From positions 1 to 64,000 of the forward strand of contig NZ_FPJE01000007.1 of the NCBI RefSeq assembly GCF_900119185.1: DNA of 64,000 nt, in the 5' to 3' direction. Below the pieces are notes generated by a model. It was given only the letters and a program-made list of their open reading frames with translations. It was not told the origin of the DNA and ran no database searches. Position numbers and translations under genes: made by a program. This DNA comes from Sinomicrobium oceani (lineage in GTDB: Bacteria; Bacteroidota; Bacteroidia; Flavobacteriales; Flavobacteriaceae). Shown piece after piece: positions 16,840 to 27,500 of this stretch (positions within the stretch are counted from its first letter, which is position 1; every line of letters starts with the position of its first letter).

Positions 16840-17793
16840 ATGTACAGTATGAAAAAGATAAAATTACTTCTGGGTACGGCACTCGTTCTGTTATTAGCGA
16901 GCTCGTGTTCCGTACATGACCATGATGAAGACCAACCTGTCTCCCTCAGCGAACTGATCTCATCATACGAATTGTGGTATGTGGACATTCACAGTACCAC
17001 AGGAAAAGGGAAGGTTCCTTTTCTCCAAAATGCATTTACCCTGTCCTTTCGCGGGGGAACCTTGTATGCAAACAATAATCTCGCTGGTATCGGCAGTACC
17101 GGAAACGGCTTTGGTATCGATGTAGGATATTACGATGCTTTCAACGAGGCCTTAACCATAGACCACGATGTGGACGGCACGTGGGGCTTTGAAGTCTATC
17201 AGACTGCTGATAACGAGATAGAACTATACAATCCCTACACCGACACATCCTATTTCCTGGCAGGCTACCAACGAAGCAATTTCGATTACGACAAGGTTTT
17301 CTATGACAATATCCATTACTTTCTTCAGGAATACGGTGCCTGGGCAAAAACATATACGGCTCCTCAAGGAGAACCCAACCTTTTTGACGAGGAAAATTTT
17401 CTCAGGTTTCTTCCGGACACCGGGGGAGAATTCCTATCCTCCCGAGATCGCCCCGGAACCGCTGTAAACAACATTATATGGGACTTCACAGGAGATTACG
17501 AAGTGTTTGATGTAGCCGGGGATCCTTACCTCAAAGTTTTAACATTACATTATGATTCACCGGACAATGAACGTTTTGAACTTAGCGTTATAGATGACAA
17601 AACCATCGAATGGTATCACATCGGTTCAGGGCGTATTTACCGCTTTAGCGGAAAGAATTTTATCCGATATCTGAAGGCCGAAAGCAATGCGGCACAAAAA
17701 CCGGAAACGCCGGTGAGGGAACGAAAAAAGATTGAAAACAAAACAATACACATAGAAAGACAAAGCGAAAGCAGAAAAATAAAGGTTAGTTGA
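16840..17793 (+). CDS. Conserved flavobacterial lipoprotein of unknown function
   Basis: This 317-aa protein has a lipoprotein signal ending LLASSC. The mature region is β-rich and acidic (SSYELWYVDIHSTTGKG, GTLYANNNLAGIGSTGNGFG, DHDVDGTWGFEVYQ, NIHYFLQEYGAWAKTY) and ends in a basic tail. I recall close relatives in Flavobacteriaceae, sometimes labelled nicotinic acid mononucleotide adenyltransferase, probably because they sit near nadD. Nothing here resembles that enzyme. An alternative start is the ATG at 16849. A terminator follows at 17817. Function is unknown. Confidence 0.8.
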   Translation: MYSMKKIKLLLGTALVLLLASSCSVHDHDEDQPVSLSELISSYELWYVDIHSTTGKGKVPFLQNAFTLSFRGGTLYANNNLAGIGSTGNGFGIDVGYYDAFNEALTIDHDVDGTWGFEVYQTADNEIELYNPYTDTSYFLAGYQRSNFDYDKVFYDNIHYFLQEYGAWAKTYTAPQGEPNLFDEENFLRFLPDTGGEFLSSRDRPGTAVNNIIWDFTGDYEVFDVAGDPYLKVLTLHYDSPDNERFELSVIDDKTIEWYHIGSGRIYRFSGKNFIRYLKAESNAAQKPETPVRERKKIENKTIHIERQSESRKIKVS

Positions 17794-17816
17794 TTTTTGG
17801 TTGGTTATTTAGTTTA

Positions 17817-17857
17817 GAAACCGCTCCTGGCTCATTCGGCAAGGAGCGGTTTCTTTT
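17817..17857 (+). terminator. Intrinsic terminator
   Basis: The stem GAAACCGCTCCT (17817-17828) pairs with AGGAGCGGTTTC (17842-17853), and TTTTTT follows. It ends the lipoprotein transcript just before pbpC. Confidence 0.88.
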
Positions 17858-17874
17858 TTAACAGATAAGCCTGT

Positions 17875-20271
17875 ATGTTTCGGGAAAAAAGAATAATTTC
17901 ATCCTGTAAAATCCGATGTGCATTGTATCCCATATTTCGATTCATAAAGCGGCACCCTTTTAAAGTGACTATCCTTACCCTGATGTTGGTTGCCTACTCC
18001 TTCTGTTTGCCAGATCCACTCTTCAGTGATCCTTCATCCACGGTGATAGAGAGCAGGGACGGCGATTTGCTCGGTGCCAGAATAGCAAGGGACGGGCAGT
18101 GGCGATTTCCGGAAAACGACAATATCCCGGAAAAGTTCGAACAGTGTATTCTGCATTTCGAGGATGAGTTTTTTTATTACCATCCGGGTTTCAACCCGGT
18201 ATCCATGGTCAAGGCTACTGTAAAAAACCTGAAAGCCGGAAGAGTCGTACGGGGAGGCAGCACACTTACCCAACAGGTTATACGCCTTTCCCGTAAAGGA
18301 AAAAAGAGAACGTATTCCGAAAAACTACTCGAGATTATTCTGGCGACCAGGCTGGAGTTGCGCCATTCCAAGAAAAAAATACTCAGCCTGTACGCTTCCC
18401 ATGCACCTTACGGCAGCAATGTCGTAGGGCTCGATGTCGCCGCATGGCGTTACTTCGGGGTACAACCTCATCAGCTCTCCTGGGCCGAAAGTGCCACCCT
18501 CGCTGTTCTTCCCAATGCTCCCGCCCTTATATACCCGGGTAAAAACCAGGAAACTCTCCGAAAAAAAAGAGACCGGCTTTTACATAAGCTCTTCCGGGAA
18601 GATATTATCGACTCCACCACCTATGCTCTGGCCATAGCCGAAGCGCTGCCGCAAAAACCATTTCCGCTGCCACGGACAGCACCTCATCTTTTACAATATG
18701 CTTCCAGGCGAAACTCCGGGAAAAGAATCCGTACCACTATAGATCAGGGTATCCAGCATCGGGTAAATACTATCGTAAAACAGCATTACGAAGTACTAAA
18801 ACAAAACGAAGTGTATAACGCCGCCATTCTGGTCATGGATGTGCATACCAGAGAAGTTCTCGCTTATACGGGCAACACGCCTACGGACCATCGCCATCAG
18901 AAGGACGTCGACATCATACACGCTCCGCGAAGCACGGGCAGCATCATGAAGCCCTTGCTCTATGCAGCTATGCTCGATGCCGGAGAAATGCTCCCCAAAA
19001 CACTTATCCCGGATATTCCCACCCAGATTTCCGGATACAGTCCGGAAAATTTTGACCCCAGATACGACGGTGCGGTAGCAGCAGACCATGCCCTTTCCAG
19101 GTCACTTAATATTCCTTTTGTACGGATGTTACAGGAATATGGACTGGAACGTTTCAGGGATAAACTTTCCGGCTTTCACCTGAAAGACATTAACAAACCC
19201 GCAGACTATTACGGACTTACCCTTATTCTCGGAGGAGCAGAAAGTAATTTATGGGACCTATGCAAAACCTATGCCTCACTGGCATCTACCGTAAATCATT
19301 TCGGCCGGACATCCAGTGAATATTATGCAGGAGAATTTACCGAGCCTGTATGGATTGCGGGGAAAAAGGTGGATTTCGGAAAACGGTCGCGGGAAAAAAA
19401 CCTCTTCGATGCCGGGAGTATTTACCTCACCTTCGAAGCCATGAAAGAATTAAATCGCCCCGAAGGTAACGAAGCCTGGCAATATTTCGATTCCTCCAGA
19501 AAAATTTCATGGAAAACAGGGACGAGTTTCGGCAACAGGGATGCCTGGGCCATCGGGGTGACGAAAGATTATGTAGTAGGGGTCTGGGCCGGAAATGCCG
19601 ATGGGGAAGGAAGACCCGGGCTCACGGGAGTTACCTCGGCTGCTCCGATGCTCTTCGCCGTCTTCGACGCCTTACCCGCATCGGCTCCGTTTGCACCCCC
19701 TCTCGACGAACTGACCGAGGCCGAAGTGTGCACCCACAGCGGTCATCTTGCTACTCCGCTCTGCCCCAAAAAAACAATACGTATTCCTATGGCCGGACAA
19801 CGAACCGCCCCATGCCCTTATCACCATACCGTTCACCTCGACCCGAAACGGCAATACAGGGTAAACACGTCCTGTGAAACGATAGACCATATCGTTACCG
19901 AATCCTGGTTTACACTCCCTCCTATCATGGAATATTACTATAAAAACAATCATACCTCATACAAGACACTCCCTCCTTTTCGGATAGATTGTTTTACGGA
20001 GGGGTCTCCTGTTATGGACTTTATTTATCCCGAAGCCGGGCGTACGGTAGTCTTACCCAAAAACTTCGGGGGTAACGTAAACCCGCTGGTCATAAAGATT
20101 GCCCATTCCAAACCCGGAGCTACCATCTTCTGGTATATGGACCGCAAATATCTCGGGCAAACGCGTAACTTTCACGAAATGGCAGTCACCCCGGAAGAAG
20201 GAGAGCACCTGATTACGGTAATGGATGAATTCGGGAATGAGGTTAAACGCAACATACGTATCCGAAGGTAA
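17875..20271 (+). CDS. pbpC: Penicillin-binding protein 1C
   Basis: This 798-aa bifunctional peptidoglycan synthase is anchored by one N-terminal membrane segment (about residues 30-45). The glycosyltransferase family 51 domain comes first (catalytic Glu near residue 96 in FEDEFFYYHPG; GGSTLTQQV). The transpeptidase domain follows, with SIMK at 356-359, SRSLNIP for the SxN motif, and KTGTS at 547-551. The C-terminal BiPBP_C segment starts near 680 and is Cys-containing. Length and domain order are those of PBP1C. The usual α2-macroglobulin partner gene is not adjacent. Confidence 0.95.
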   Translation: MFREKRIISSCKIRCALYPIFRFIKRHPFKVTILTLMLVAYSFCLPDPLFSDPSSTVIESRDGDLLGARIARDGQWRFPENDNIPEKFEQCILHFEDEFFYYHPGFNPVSMVKATVKNLKAGRVVRGGSTLTQQVIRLSRKGKKRTYSEKLLEIILATRLELRHSKKKILSLYASHAPYGSNVVGLDVAAWRYFGVQPHQLSWAESATLAVLPNAPALIYPGKNQETLRKKRDRLLHKLFREDIIDSTTYALAIAEALPQKPFPLPRTAPHLLQYASRRNSGKRIRTTIDQGIQHRVNTIVKQHYEVLKQNEVYNAAILVMDVHTREVLAYTGNTPTDHRHQKDVDIIHAPRSTGSIMKPLLYAAMLDAGEMLPKTLIPDIPTQISGYSPENFDPRYDGAVAADHALSRSLNIPFVRMLQEYGLERFRDKLSGFHLKDINKPADYYGLTLILGGAESNLWDLCKTYASLASTVNHFGRTSSEYYAGEFTEPVWIAGKKVDFGKRSREKNLFDAGSIYLTFEAMKELNRPEGNEAWQYFDSSRKISWKTGTSFGNRDAWAIGVTKDYVVGVWAGNADGEGRPGLTGVTSAAPMLFAVFDALPASAPFAPPLDELTEAEVCTHSGHLATPLCPKKTIRIPMAGQRTAPCPYHHTVHLDPKRQYRVNTSCETIDHIVTESWFTLPPIMEYYYKNNHTSYKTLPPFRIDCFTEGSPVMDFIYPEAGRTVVLPKNFGGNVNPLVIKIAHSKPGATIFWYMDRKYLGQTRNFHEMAVTPEEGEHLITVMDEFGNEVKRNIRIRR

Positions 20272-20422
20272 GCGCACAAAAAAGATCACAAATATTTAAT
20301 TAACAGCGCTTAATTTTACATGCTGCACAAGGTTGTCCTGTGATTTTTATTAAATTCTCATAGCTTTTCTGGCTCCTCCCTACTACCTTTAACAATATGC
20401 TAACTCACAAATAATCAACATC

Positions 20423-21610
20423 ATGCCTACAATCCATAACCGAAGAGAATGGCTCAGAAGAGGACTACTTTCCGCAGGGGCATTATCTTTTGCGCCTCAA
20501 CTTATGTGGAGCGAAACCGTTACCCGTTCTTCAGAAGCAAAATGCAAATTTCTGTACAACAACAAGTCTTTTAACGAATATACACCTCCCCTGCTTCCCG
20601 ATCCCGACAAACTGAAAGCCAGGCTCATGTGGAACGAAAACCCCTATGGTCCTTCCCCAAAGGCTGCGGAAGCCTTCAGCAAGGCAGCGATCAGGGGAAA
20701 TCACTATTCCTGGAACAGCCTGAATGCCCTTATTGAAAAAATTGCGGACCGCGAAAAGGTACCACCGGAAAATGTTATGATGGGCCCCGGATCATCGGAT
20801 CTGCTGGAAAAAACAGCCCTGGTCTGTTTCGGGCAGGGAGGCCATATAGTTACCGGAGATCCGTGTTATATGTCTCTTGTACATGTGGCAGAGGCTATGG
20901 GAGGAAAGTGGAAAGCTGTAAAACTTACCGAAGACAACCAGCACGATCTGGACGCTATGGAAGCGGCAATAGACGATGAGACCCGGATGGTATATATTAC
21001 CAATCCCAATAATCCTACGGCCACCACCACCAATGCGAAAAAACTCATGGATTTCTGCAGACGTGTTTCCGAAAAAGTGCCGGTATTTATCGATGAGGCC
21101 TACCTGGAACTATCGGCAAATGGCATGAAAGACAGTATGGCACCATTAGTCGCCGAAGGTAAAAATGTTTTCGTCTCACGCACTTTCTCCAAAATTCACG
21201 GTATGGCAGGGCTGCGCATCGGATATATGCTCGGCCGTGAAGATATGTTAAAAGACATCAATAAGATCACCAGGGGAGGCATGGGTATTACAGGGCCTTC
21301 CGTATTGGCTGCCTCGGCAAGTATGGATGACGACGGATTTCTCTCGGAATGCCGTGAAAAAATCTCAATTGCACGACAGTTTACCTGTAAGGTACTGGAT
21401 GAGAAAAATATCGTTTACCTTCCGTCACAGACCAATTTTGTCATTTTCCCGATCCCTATGGCGGGAGACGTCTTTCTCGAAAAGGTCTACGAAGACATGG
21501 TCGGGGTCAGGGCGTTTAAATTCTGGCAAAAAGACTGGTGCCGGGTAAGTATGGGAACTCCCGAAGAAATGGAATTTTTTGCAGAAACACTACATAAGAT
21601 AATCCGCTAA
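20423..21610 (+). CDS. Tat-exported histidinol-phosphate aminotransferase-like PLP enzyme
   Basis: This 395-aa fold-type I aminotransferase is related to HisC and CobD. The N-terminus has a twin-arginine signal (NRREWLRRGLLSAGALSFAP). The family signature GPGSSDLLEKTALVCFGQGG binds the PLP phosphate, YITNPNNPTATTT and FIDEAYLELS follow, and the PLP lysine is K257 in SRTFSKIHGMAGLR. HisC in histidine synthesis is cytoplasmic, so this one probably acts on an amino acid or amino compound in the periplasm. It is 18 bases before an AEC transporter gene, suggesting a two-gene operon. The substrate is unknown. Confidence 0.88.
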   Translation: MPTIHNRREWLRRGLLSAGALSFAPQLMWSETVTRSSEAKCKFLYNNKSFNEYTPPLLPDPDKLKARLMWNENPYGPSPKAAEAFSKAAIRGNHYSWNSLNALIEKIADREKVPPENVMMGPGSSDLLEKTALVCFGQGGHIVTGDPCYMSLVHVAEAMGGKWKAVKLTEDNQHDLDAMEAAIDDETRMVYITNPNNPTATTTNAKKLMDFCRRVSEKVPVFIDEAYLELSANGMKDSMAPLVAEGKNVFVSRTFSKIHGMAGLRIGYMLGREDMLKDINKITRGGMGITGPSVLAASASMDDDGFLSECREKISIARQFTCKVLDEKNIVYLPSQTNFVIFPIPMAGDVFLEKVYEDMVGVRAFKFWQKDWCRVSMGTPEEMEFFAETLHKIIR

Positions 21611-21628
21611 AAAACACCGTCCGGCCCT

Positions 21629-22762
21629 ATGGAAATCGCCCTACAGAAAACCATGGCCTTCATCCTGTTTATATGCATCGGGGTGCTGATGAAACAAAAG
21701 TTCCGGTCTCCCGACGAAATCAACGGACTGAAGAAAATTATCCTGAACCTGGCCCTGCCCTCCATGATCTTTGCCGCTCTGCTTCGGGTAGATATCGATC
21801 CGAAACTCCTGCTGTTGCCCGTGCTGGCCATCACATTCAATGGTATCATATTTTATATCGGCCCGATGCTCCTGAGGCTTTCGGGCCTGCGTAGCGACTC
21901 GCAAACAGGAAGGACTGCCAGAATACTGCTCCCCTCCCTTGCCCCGGGACTTTCCTGTTTTCCGTTCATCACGGAATTCCTGGGAGAGACCTTCCTGGCC
22001 AAAGCCGCCATGGCCGACCTGGGGAATAAAATATTCGTACTTGTTGTGCTATACATTACGGCTATGCAATGGTACTACCGGCAAAACCCGGGTAACATAC
22101 GTAAAGGTACAGCCCGTATCAAAGAACTTTTATCCGTGCTTGTCAAAGAACCGGTAAATATGGTAATTCTGGTGGCCGTGTGCTGTATCGGGTTTGGCAT
22201 ATCTCTCCGGGAATTCCCTATGTCTATCCGGGAGGTCATCGAGAGAACCGGTACGATGATGACTCCGCTCGTCCTGCTTTTCATTGGGCTTGCCATAAAA
22301 ATAAGAAAGGCCCAGTTCCGGATTATTCTTTCCCTGCTGTTTATCCGTGCAGGGGTAAGCCTGCTCCCTGTAGTGCTTGGCTGTATGTTGTTCCGGGTTT
22401 CTCCCGAAGACGTGCTGCTCGCCGTTGCCTTTGTACTCAGCTCATGCAGTTTCTGGCCATTCGTTCATATCTCCGGGATAAGTCAGGCAGAAATCCGCGA
22501 TTCGGGTAGGGAAAAAACCTTTGACAGCGATTTTGCCCTGGCTATACTCGCTTTTTCACTCCCTATATCCACATTGCTGATACTGGGCATCTTATCGTGC
22601 GGTCCTTTTTTTTCTTCACCGGTTCACCTGACCGGACTGGCTGTGTTTCTGCTGATAACAGGATGGATTCCCTCGCTGTTCAGACACATTATGTTCCGAT
22701 TCAAACTTCCTTCTCCCGTATTTCAAAAATTCACGGCACACAAACCGAACAACAATAAATAA
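21629..22762 (+). CDS. AEC-family (auxin efflux carrier-like) transporter
   Basis: This 377-aa membrane protein has about ten hydrophobic segments in two halves. The N-terminal KTMAFILFICIGVLMKQKF and ILNLALPSMIFAALLRVDID are typical of the AEC/BASS-like fold, whose bacterial members carry malate, other organic acids or amino-acid derivatives. The C-terminal half (VLLAVAFVLSSCSFWPFVHI) fits as well. It follows the Tat-exported aminotransferase gene by 18 bases, so its substrate may be the product or substrate of that enzyme. Confidence 0.85.
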   Translation: MEIALQKTMAFILFICIGVLMKQKFRSPDEINGLKKIILNLALPSMIFAALLRVDIDPKLLLLPVLAITFNGIIFYIGPMLLRLSGLRSDSQTGRTARILLPSLAPGLSCFPFITEFLGETFLAKAAMADLGNKIFVLVVLYITAMQWYYRQNPGNIRKGTARIKELLSVLVKEPVNMVILVAVCCIGFGISLREFPMSIREVIERTGTMMTPLVLLFIGLAIKIRKAQFRIILSLLFIRAGVSLLPVVLGCMLFRVSPEDVLLAVAFVLSSCSFWPFVHISGISQAEIRDSGREKTFDSDFALAILAFSLPISTLLILGILSCGPFFSSPVHLTGLAVFLLITGWIPSLFRHIMFRFKLPSPVFQKFTAHKPNNNK

Positions 22763-22851
22763 CTGTATTTCAAACAAATAAAAAAATCGTAATATTCACA
22801 GAGCCAGGAGAACCCCGTAAACGGTATTTAACAATAAATTAACTCCTTTTT

Positions 22852-22871
22852 AGTTCGGTATAAAACGAACT
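22852..22871 (+). promoter_or_regulatory. Inverted repeat, candidate operator of the efflux operon
   Basis: AGTTCG (22852-22857) and CGAACT (22866-22871) form a 6-8-6 dyad immediately upstream of the predicted -7 element at 22876, i.e. in the -33 to -7 spacer. The position suits repression by the GbsR/MarR protein encoded directly downstream. Confidence 0.5.
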
Positions 22872-22875
22872 TACC

Positions 22876-22883
22876 TATATTTG
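22876..22883 (+). promoter_or_regulatory. Predicted -7 element of the efflux operon
   Basis: TATATTTG matches TAnnTTTG, 26 bases before the regulator's ATG at 22910. Confidence 0.5.
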
Positions 22884-22909
22884 CCCGAAATTTCAATATT
22901 GGGATACGT

Positions 22910-23410
22910 ATGAAGTGCGAAGATTTAGAACATGAAAAATGTAATCTGGTAGAAGAACTGGGCGTCTATTTCGAAAAAAACGAGGCATTCTCCCCCTTAT
23001 CCGCCCGAATTTTTTCTATTATGGTTCTTACGGGTGAAGGCGGAGTAACTTTTGATGAACTTCTGGAAAAGCTTGAGGCGAGTAAAAGTTCGGTTTCTAC
23101 CAATTTACAATTGCTGCAAACCCAGGGAAAGATAACGTATTTTACCAAAACAGGAGACCGGAAACGCTATTTCAAAATAGCTCCCGACCAGATGCTGGTT
23201 CGTCTTGATGAGAAAATAGAACAATGGAAAAAGGAAAAAGCTTTATTACAAAAAGTACACTGCTACAAAACCAGGTTCATGCAAAACAGTGGTCAGGATC
23301 CTGATAAAGTCGGGCTGATGTTCAACGAACATTATATAAAATTCACCGAAGAAATGCTAAACAACCTGACCCGATTAAGAGAAAATATTTCAAACACCAT
23401 AAACCAATAA
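22910..23410 (+). CDS. GbsR/MarR-family transcriptional regulator
   Basis: This 166-aa winged-helix protein has a DNA-binding region at about residues 30-85 (LSARIFSIMVLTGEGGVTFD, then KLEASKSSVSTNLQLLQTQG) and a wing with TKTGDRKRYF. The C-terminal half is a helical dimerisation segment. It is of normal length for the GbsR branch. It is the first gene of a five-gene operon with the adaptor, RND pump, outer-membrane factor and a TetR gene (gap 15 bases to the adaptor). It likely represses the operon through the dyad at 22852-22871; the effector is unknown. Confidence 0.87.
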   Translation: MKCEDLEHEKCNLVEELGVYFEKNEAFSPLSARIFSIMVLTGEGGVTFDELLEKLEASKSSVSTNLQLLQTQGKITYFTKTGDRKRYFKIAPDQMLVRLDEKIEQWKKEKALLQKVHCYKTRFMQNSGQDPDKVGLMFNEHYIKFTEEMLNNLTRLRENISNTINQ

Positions 23411-23425
23411 TAATTAGTAACTGAC

Positions 23426-24562
23426 ATGAGAACAAAAACTATTCTGAAATACATGGTGGCGATTGCCGGAACTCTATCTCTCCTTACGGGGTGTAATGGG
23501 GGAGAACAGTCACAAGGACAACAAAATCAGCAATCTCTTCCTTTTCCTGTAGTAAAAATACAAAACAAGGAAGTTACCGGATATCAGGTTTTTCCTGCAA
23601 GTATAGAAGGTATCGTAAATAGCAGTGTACGCGCAAAAGTCTCTGGGTATATCAAGGAAGTCCTCGTCGATGAAGGACAAAAGGTTAGAAAAGGACAATC
23701 TCTATTCAAACTGGAAACAGAGTCTTTATCCCAGGATGCAGAAGCAGCTAAAGCAAGTATTAATGTTGCGGAGGTCGAAGTAAACAAATTAAAACCTCTT
23801 GTAGAGAAAGGAATTGTTAGCGAAGTTCAACTCGAAACAGCCAAGGCCAATCTTGCCCAGGCAAAAAGCAGTTATAACAGTGTCACAGCCAACATCGGTT
23901 ATGCTACCGTAAAAAGCCCAGTGGACGGATATGTAGGTGCTATTCCTTTCCGCTTAGGAAGTCTCGTAAGTCCTGCCGACCAGATGGCCATGACCACAGT
24001 TTCTGATATTAGTAAAGTATATGCATATTTTTCCTTTAATGAGAAAGACTATCTGAACTTTTTAGAAAACACGGAAGGAAAAAGTCTTCAGGAAAAAATC
24101 AAGAACTTCCCCGAAGTCATTCTGCAACTCGCCAACGGAACTCTATACAAGCATAAGGGAAAGATACAAACCATCACCGGGCAAATAAATCAGGCTACAG
24201 GTACAGTCAGTGTCCGTGCAGTATTTGACAATCCGGACCAATTACTCACTAACGGGAACAGTGGTAAAATAATGATTCCCAGTACATATAAAGACAATCC
24301 TGTAATTCCCCAGGCTGCAACCTTTGAAAGACAAGGTCAGATTCTTGCCTTTAAAGTGGATGATCAAGGTAAAATAAGTACTGTTGTACTTCAGATAAAA
24401 GACAATATAGACAATCTGTATGTTGTAGAATCTGGTTTGAAGGCAGGTGATCGTATCGTGTCCAGTGGCGTAGGAAAGTTGAAGGAGGACATGGAGATTA
24501 CTCCTCAGGAGGTTTCATACGACAGTGTGACCAAGCCTATAAAAGTATCATTCAGAAACTAA
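23426..24562 (+). CDS. RND efflux periplasmic adaptor (AcrA/MexA-like lipoprotein)
   Basis: This 378-aa membrane-fusion protein has a lipobox ending LLTGC and a Gln-rich linker. The lipoyl half-motif (SVRAKVSGYIKEVLVDEGQK) precedes a short coiled-coil hairpin (about residues 105-145), and the second lipoyl half is at YATVKSPVDGYVGAIPFRLG. β-barrel and membrane-proximal domains follow. It links the inner-membrane pump to the outer-membrane channel. It is 24 bases upstream of the pump gene. Its codons look more A/T-rich than those of the surrounding genes. Confidence 0.93.
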   Translation: MRTKTILKYMVAIAGTLSLLTGCNGGEQSQGQQNQQSLPFPVVKIQNKEVTGYQVFPASIEGIVNSSVRAKVSGYIKEVLVDEGQKVRKGQSLFKLETESLSQDAEAAKASINVAEVEVNKLKPLVEKGIVSEVQLETAKANLAQAKSSYNSVTANIGYATVKSPVDGYVGAIPFRLGSLVSPADQMAMTTVSDISKVYAYFSFNEKDYLNFLENTEGKSLQEKIKNFPEVILQLANGTLYKHKGKIQTITGQINQATGTVSVRAVFDNPDQLLTNGNSGKIMIPSTYKDNPVIPQAATFERQGQILAFKVDDQGKISTVVLQIKDNIDNLYVVESGLKAGDRIVSSGVGKLKEDMEITPQEVSYDSVTKPIKVSFRN

Positions 24563-24586
24563 AAGAAGAAGTTTAAAAAATACGAT

Positions 24587-27500
24587 ATGTTAAGAAGATT
24601 TATAGAGCGCCCCGTTTTATCTACGGTGATCTCAATCCTGATAGTAATCCTTGGGGTGCTGGGTATCCTCACCCTCCCCATGGAGCAATATCCTGATATT
24701 GCTCCCCCTACCGTTCAGGTAACAGCAACTTATCCCGGAGCCAATGCCGAAACCATTATGGAAAGTGTGGTTATTCCTATAGAGGAACAGGTAAACGGTG
24801 TGGAAGGCATGACTTATATTACCTCAGAAGCTACCAACTCGGGAACTGCCACAATTACTGTTTATTTCGATCAGGAAATGGACGCTGATATCGCTGCGGT
24901 AAACGTTCAGAACAGGGTGGCCAGAGCCAACCCCTTATTGCCTCAGGAAGTTGTACAGACCGGAGTAATCACACAAAAGCAACAAACAAGTGCTTTGATG
25001 TTTATGTCCTTTTATTCCACCAATGAAGAGTACGATGCAACATTTCTTCAAAACTACCTGAGTATAAATGTTGTACCTGAATTCAAAAGGGTAACAGGTG
25101 TCGGGGACGTTAATGTTTTTTCCAGTAACGATTATGCCATGAGGATATGGCTTAAACCGGACAAACTTGCAGCATATAACCTCATTCCTTCAGACGTTGC
25201 AGCGGCACTTAGGGAGCAGAGCTTAGAAGCTGCTGCCGGATCCTTAGGAGAAAATAACGGAGAAGCCTTTTCTTATGTGATAAAATACAGCGGACGATTC
25301 AAAACCGAGAAGCAATACGAAGATATTGTAATTAAAGCTTTAGGTAACGGGGAATACCTCCGTCTAAAAGATGTTGCTGATGTTGAGCTGAGCGGACAAA
25401 TGTATTCGGTAAATTCCAATACCAAAGGTTATCCTGCGGTAAATATGGCCATATACCAAACCAAAGGATCTAATGCACAGGAAATCATTGAAACCATACT
25501 AAACCGGCTTGATGAACTTGAAGCAGATTTTCCCGAAGGTATAGAACCTTATGTTCCGTATAACACCAATGACTTTCTCGAAGCATCTATAGACAAGGTT
25601 ATTCATACACTGGTAGAAGCATTTATACTTGTATTTATCGTGGTATTTCTCTTTCTGCAGGATGTACGATCTACATTGATACCGGCTATTGCTGTTCCGG
25701 TGGCCATTATCGGAACCTTCTTTTTTCTTAATGTCTTTGGCTATTCGATTAACCTACTGACCTTATTTGCACTTGTTCTTGCCATAGGTATTGTGGTGGA
25801 TGATGCTATCGTAGTAGTAGAGGCTGTACATGCCAAAATAGAAGAAGGTAAAGCACATAGTGCAAAAGAAGCCACTATCGGTGCCATGGATGAAATTTCT
25901 GGTGCCATCATCTCAATTACCCTCGTAATGTGTGCAGTGTTTGTTCCGGTAACATTTATACAAGGACCTACAGGAGTATTCTACGAACAGTTCGGTATAA
26001 CACTGGTTGTATCCATATTGATTTCTGCGGTAAACGCTTTGACCTTAAGTCCGGCGCTCTGTGCACTTTTTCTGAAAACGCACACAGAAGAAGAGAAAAA
26101 GAACACTACTTTTTTACAGCGATTTTATGACGCTTTCAATAAAGGATTTAATGCAACCACAGAACGCTACGGAAGATCTCTCGGATTCCTGTTTAAACAT
26201 AAATGGATTACACCGGTTATTATCATAGCTTCCGTTGTCGGAATACTTTGGTCCAGTGCCACCACTCCTTCAGGGTTTATCCCTAATGAAGACCGTGGAA
26301 TTGTATTTGTAAATGCCGAATTACCTCCTGGATCATCTTTGGACCGCACGACTGAAGTTACCAATCAGCTATCAGAAAAAGCCAAGGACATACCAGGAGT
26401 AGAAGGCGTCTCCATGATTAACGGTTTTGGTATGCTCAGTGGGCAAGGAAGTAATAACGCATTAGGTTTTATCAAACTTAAAAACTGGGAAGAGAGAACA
26501 TCGGATGAACTTTCTTCGGATGCGATCACCGCCAAACTTTTCGGAATAGCCGCCACTATTCCAGGAGCCAATATCATCTTTTTTGCCCCGCCTAGTGTAC
26601 CAGGTTTTGGTAACTCTGCCGGCGTAGAAATAAATTTATTGGATAGATCGGGAGGGAGCTTTAAAGATCTTGACAAGGCTACTCAGGAATATATCATGGG
26701 GATGATGTCACATCCGGAAATACAGTACGGGCAAACGGCCTTCAGTACCAATTATCCACAGTATGAAATGGAAGTGAATGTACCGTTAGCCAAAGACAAA
26801 GGAGTTGCAATTAGTGATATATTCTCAACATTACAAGGATATATAGGAGGGATTTACTCCGCAGACTTCGCCCGTTTCGGTAAACAATACAGGGTATATA
26901 TCCAATCATTACCGGATGACAGGGCCAATAAAGATGCACTCAATCAACTTTATGTAAGAACAAGTGACGGAATGGCTCCTATTACAGAATTTGTCAATCT
27001 GCAAAGAGTGTATGGCCCTCAGTCTGTTACCCGTTTTAATCTTTTCAACTCTACGAAAATAAATGCTGCCATTAATCCCGGGTTCAGTACCGGTGACGGT
27101 ATCAGAATTTCAGGAGAAGAAGCCTCTAAGCTGGATTCTAATTACAGCATTGCTTATTCCGGTCTGACCCGTGAAGAAGTAGGAGCAGGCAGCCAGACCA
27201 TATTGATCTTTATTTTGAGTATTGTCTTTGTTTACTTTCTACTCTCTGCACAATACGAAAGTTACCTCTTACCTTTCTCTGTTCTTCTTTCACTTCCTCT
27301 GGGAGTGTTCGGGGCTTATTTTACGACAAAAATGGTAGGTCTGGAAAACAATATCTACTTTCAGATTGCACTGATCATGCTCCTCGGGCTGCTGGCTAAA
27401 AACGCTATTCTTATCGTTGAATTTGCATTACAAAGAAGGAGAAGAGGTGAATCTCTCGTGGATGCAGCTATTCATGGTGCTAAAGCCCGTTTACGCCCTA

